64,000 nt of DNA, from contig NZ_WPIN01000002.1 of the NCBI RefSeq assembly GCF_009754945.1, forward strand, positions 496,001 through 560,000, read 5' to 3'. This document shows, piece by piece, positions 61,671 to 64,000 of this stretch. Under the pieces are notes generated by a model, which saw only the letters and a program-made list of their open reading frames with translations, had not been told where the DNA came from and searched no databases. A program made the position numbers and the translations under genes. The first letter of the stretch is position 1. Each line of letters begins with the position of its first letter. The DNA is from Spirosoma arboris. Lineage in GTDB: Bacteria > Bacteroidota > Bacteroidia > Cytophagales > Spirosomataceae.

Positions 61671-61988
61671 ATGACTGACCCATCACAACCAGAAGATACC
61701 GATCCAGATGCCGAAGACGGTTTCTACGTACTACATTTATTTGTAACGGGAGCTTCCCTGCACTCAACACGGGCGATTGCAAATCTCAAACAAATTTGTG
61801 AATCGTATATACCAGGAAAGTATTCACTGGAAGTAATTGATGTGTATCAGCAAAAAGCACTGGCAGAGCAGGAGCAACTTATTGCACTGCCTTTATTAAT
61901 TAAACGTATGCCCTTACCCGAACGAAGGTTAGTTGGCGATCTCTCGAATACAGAAAAAGTACTCACCGGATTAGGGCTTTCCAGGTAA
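61671..61988 (+). CDS. Second, divergent KaiB-like protein
   Basis: 105 residues. FYVLHLFVTGASLHSTRAIA replaces the usual GNTP with GASL; the Pro before the next strand is kept (IALPLLIKRM), as is VGDLSNTEKVLTGLGLS. An acidic N-terminal extension (EDTDPDAEDG) precedes it. It may have changed KaiC affinity or a separate partner, such as the kinase that starts at its stop codon (TAATG overlap). Confidence 0.88.
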   Translation: MTDPSQPEDTDPDAEDGFYVLHLFVTGASLHSTRAIANLKQICESYIPGKYSLEVIDVYQQKALAEQEQLIALPLLIKRMPLPERRLVGDLSNTEKVLTGLGLSR

Positions 61989-63298
61989 TGAGCATGAATG
62001 GACCTAAAACATATGAGCAACTGGTCGCCGAAAATGAAAGCCTGCGCTGGCAACTCGAAGAAGCAACCGAAACGATCCAGGCCATTCGTACTGGTCAGAT
62101 CGATGCTTTAGTGGTTGAGGGAGAAGATGGTCATGAGCTCTATACCCTGAAAACAGCCGATCAAACCTACCGGATTTTTATCGAAACCATGAATGAAGGG
62201 GCTGTCACTCTAAATAAGGACGGTCTTATTTTATATAGCAATTCTACATTTGCCTCAATGGTTGATTTTCCCCTATCGAAAGTCATTGGCTTACCCTTTG
62301 ATCAATTTACGGGGCCCAACTACAAAGAGGAGTTTGATTCTTTGTTTAAAGAAGTCTGGACAGGTAATCGGAAGATTGAATTTACTCTTATTGGCAATAA
62401 CCAAAAAATAGTACCTTGTCAACTCTCGGCAACTGCCCTGGACCTTGATGGTGGCGTTTGTTTGAGTATGATCTTAACGGATCTGACGGCTCAGAAAGAA
62501 ACCCAGCAATTGCTAAAAGACAACAACGAGCAACTTGAGCAAACAAATACAGCGCTGGAAATCAGCAATCAGGCGTTGAACCGATCAAACAATAACCTAC
62601 AGCAATTTGCCTACATCGCCAGCCATGACCTACAGGAGCCTTTGCGCAAGATCCAGTCCTTCGGCGATTTGTTAAAAACTCAATATGCCAACCAGTTAGG
62701 CGACGGTGTGAATCACCTGGAACGGATGCAGGTAGCCGCTGGTCGAATGTCGACGCTGATTAAAGATCTGCTAAGTTTCTCGCGCATTTCAACGCAACAG
62801 AACACCACAGCGCCCATTTCACTGACTGGTGTGATAAACATGGTTCTGACGGATCTGGAACTGCTCATCCAGGAAACAGGTGCCGTTGTTACGGTTGAGA
62901 ACCTACCCACAATACAGGGCGATCGATTACAACTGGAGCAACTGTTCCAGAACTTACTGAATAATGCCCTCAAATTTCGCCGTGCGAATGTTACTCCTCA
63001 AATTCGTGTCAGCTCCCAAATCGTAGTCGCTTCAGACATTCCTGCTTCTATAAAACCAACTCGCCAGGCAGCGACTTACTATCGAGTTGATGTAGCCGAT
63101 AATGGTATCGGCTTTGACCAAAAATATGTTGATCGCATCTTTCAGGTCTTCCAGCGGCTACACAACAAAACCGAATTTGCCGGTACAGGTATTGGTTTAG
63201 CCATTTGCGAAAAGGTCGCAGCTAATCATGGTGGGACTATTACGGCCAGTAGTGAGCCAGGGTCAGGCACTACATTTCAGGTATACTTCCCTATATAA
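61988..63298 (+). CDS. PAS sensor histidine kinase of the Kai cassette
   Basis: 436 residues, soluble (no membrane helix). A short N-terminal coiled coil (YEQLVAENESLRWQLEEATE) and IRTGQIDALVVEGEDGHELY lead to a PAS domain (about 55-175), a second coiled coil (NTALEISNQALNRSNNNLQQ), HisKA with phospho-His 213 in ASHDLQEPLRKIQSFGDLL, and HATPase_c (NLLNNALKFRRANV; GIGFDQKYVDRIFQVFQRLH; GTGIGLAICEKVAANHGG). Unlike SasA it has no KaiB-like domain. No response regulator is adjacent, so the output is unknown. Start overlaps the kaiB-like stop. Confidence 0.92.
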   Translation: MSMNGPKTYEQLVAENESLRWQLEEATETIQAIRTGQIDALVVEGEDGHELYTLKTADQTYRIFIETMNEGAVTLNKDGLILYSNSTFASMVDFPLSKVIGLPFDQFTGPNYKEEFDSLFKEVWTGNRKIEFTLIGNNQKIVPCQLSATALDLDGGVCLSMILTDLTAQKETQQLLKDNNEQLEQTNTALEISNQALNRSNNNLQQFAYIASHDLQEPLRKIQSFGDLLKTQYANQLGDGVNHLERMQVAAGRMSTLIKDLLSFSRISTQQNTTAPISLTGVINMVLTDLELLIQETGAVVTVENLPTIQGDRLQLEQLFQNLLNNALKFRRANVTPQIRVSSQIVVASDIPASIKPTRQAATYYRVDVADNGIGFDQKYVDRIFQVFQRLHNKTEFAGTGIGLAICEKVAANHGGTITASSEPGSGTTFQVYFPI

Positions 63299-63597
63299 GG
63301 TAACATATAGTAAACGCGAAAAGCTGCGTTTTTAGCCCTTTTATAACAACTCACAAACTAAATTGGCGAGTAAGACACGTCAATAGAGTTATTGGGGTAT
63401 TGAAATTTAGGACATTCCCCGCTAAAATACATTATAAGCGACTTTTTAAAGCTCTATCTGGCCGCTAACGGTGTACATATACACCGTTAAATAAATTCAT
63501 ACCAAATCTGTTAACCAAATCGAATTACTAATGTCTATTAGTCATATAGATACATTTATTTTGTAAACTTAGTCTAACCCATAATTAACGATTTATC
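63299..63597. other. 299-nt gap before the sigma factor gene with a 10-bp hairpin
   Basis: TAACGGTGTA (63466-63475) and TACACCGTTA (63480-63489) form a perfect 10-bp stem with a CATA loop; it may end the Kai cassette transcript. The AT-rich stretch from 63530 to 63595 should hold the sigma gene promoter. Confidence 0.5.
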
Positions 63598-64000
63598 ATG
63601 CAGGTCTCTTTAACCGATGAAGAGATGATTCGACGGTACTTACCTACCCAGCCGGATCATTGCTTCGAAGCCCTCTATAACCGGTACGTAAAGAAAGTCT
63701 ACCGGCGGTGCCTGTCAATGACGAATGATTCTTTACAGGCCGAAGATTTTACCCACGACATTTTTCTGAAGGTATTTAATAAACTAGATGCCTTCCAACA
63801 GCGCTCCAGCTTTTCGACTTGGCTTTATTCGATAGCCTACAACTACTGCGCCGACCAGATCAAACTAGCCAAACGGCTACCAACAACTGCACTGGAAGGC
63901 AGCCTGGAGTGGTATAAGTCTGAACCGATGGAAGCTCAGTTGCACGAAGAAACACTCCAGGTTGTCAGACAGGCCATGGATACTCTTTCGAGCGAAGAGC
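63598..64000 (+). CDS. ECF-type RNA polymerase sigma factor (cut by window end)
   Basis: 134 codons from ATG 63598 to the window end; no stop reached. MQVSLTDEEMIRRYLPTQPD is followed by region 2 (CFEALYNRYVKKVYRRCLSM; AEDFTHDIFLKVFNKLDAFQ; FSTWLYSIAYNYCADQIK) and a linker into region 4 (VVRQAMDTLSSEE). It is a group IV sigma factor. Whether it belongs to the Kai system is only suggested by position. Confidence 0.85.
   Translation, partial: MQVSLTDEEMIRRYLPTQPDHCFEALYNRYVKKVYRRCLSMTNDSLQAEDFTHDIFLKVFNKLDAFQQRSSFSTWLYSIAYNYCADQIKLAKRLPTTALEGSLEWYKSEPMEAQLHEETLQVVRQAMDTLSSEE

Overview
The window looks like chromosome of a Cytophagales bacterium (Bacteroidota), most like Spirosoma and relatives. 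The signs are: a type IX secretion sorting domain (T9SS type B) on a large secreted protein, a PorE-like OmpA protein, PorT-like and YXWGXW proteins, Bacteroidota-type promoters (TTTG, about 20 nt, TAnnTTTG), a fused single-chain SdhC with SdhA and SdhB, a DEGS-like sphingolipid desaturase, and DUF1080/SUMF1/DUF7133 sugar genes. No phage, transposase, CRISPR array or rRNA is visible. There is one tRNA (Gln).

Layout. 0-5 kb (minus): OmpA/PorE-like protein and a T9SS substrate. 5-7 kb: ModF-like twin ABC ATPase and a low-complexity secreted protein. 7.2-9.7 kb: GMC oxidoreductase with its Tat-exported partner subunit. 9.9-20.3 kb: M20 amidohydrolase and RDD (minus), divergent from an operon SpoIIM, membrane protein, DUF4129, DUF4350, MoxR, unknown, TPR, DUF58, i.e. 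the widespread but poorly understood MoxR/DUF58 set. 20.4-24.5 kb: small protein, TatC, GlyA, YXWGXW lipoprotein, AraC regulator. 24.7-31 kb: phytanoyl-CoA dioxygenase-like protein, DsbD, DEGS-like desaturase, beta-barrel, PlsC-like acyltransferase. 31.2-35.2 kb: cytochrome c/propeller protein, SUMF1-like protein, DUF1080. 35-43.9 kb: PiT, RlmN, CvpA, YqeY, PdxJ, MnmH, DUF3365, PrfA, parvulin fragment, GtrA. 44-47.7 kb: sdhCAB. 48-56.5 kb: FabD, tRNA-Gln, GNAT, SGNH hydrolase, PEBP, lipoprotein, ZnT9-like CDF, GH78 rhamnosidase. 56.8-59.2 kb: TetR with an AhpD-like/DUF1348/MOSC operon and two matching operators. 59.6-63.3 kb: KaiC, KaiB, a second KaiB and a PAS histidine kinase, followed by an ECF sigma factor cut by the window end.

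Two things stand out. First, a compact KaiA-less clock-like cassette: KaiC keeps the CII phosphorylation residues (T422, S427, S428) and ends in a long charged helical tail; it is translationally packed with two unlike KaiB proteins and a kinase, so it is a candidate timing or stress-signalling system. Second, more than half of the intergenic spaces hold long inverted repeats, with arms of 12-41 bp, several perfect. They fall into recurring sequence themes (purine-rich GAGTGAAAGA; CGGGATTT with a GC-rich cap; GTARCGYGG; TGATGAATTATGAATGA; TAGTCGTYARTYGATAGT). All five copies of the purine-rich theme lie inside co-directional gene pairs, including a perfect 35-bp copy inside sdhCAB. Some arms run into reading frames, for example the C-terminal tail of PdxJ and several over-extended start regions. 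I used this to correct many starts.

All product calls come from reading the sequence and family knowledge; no database search was run.
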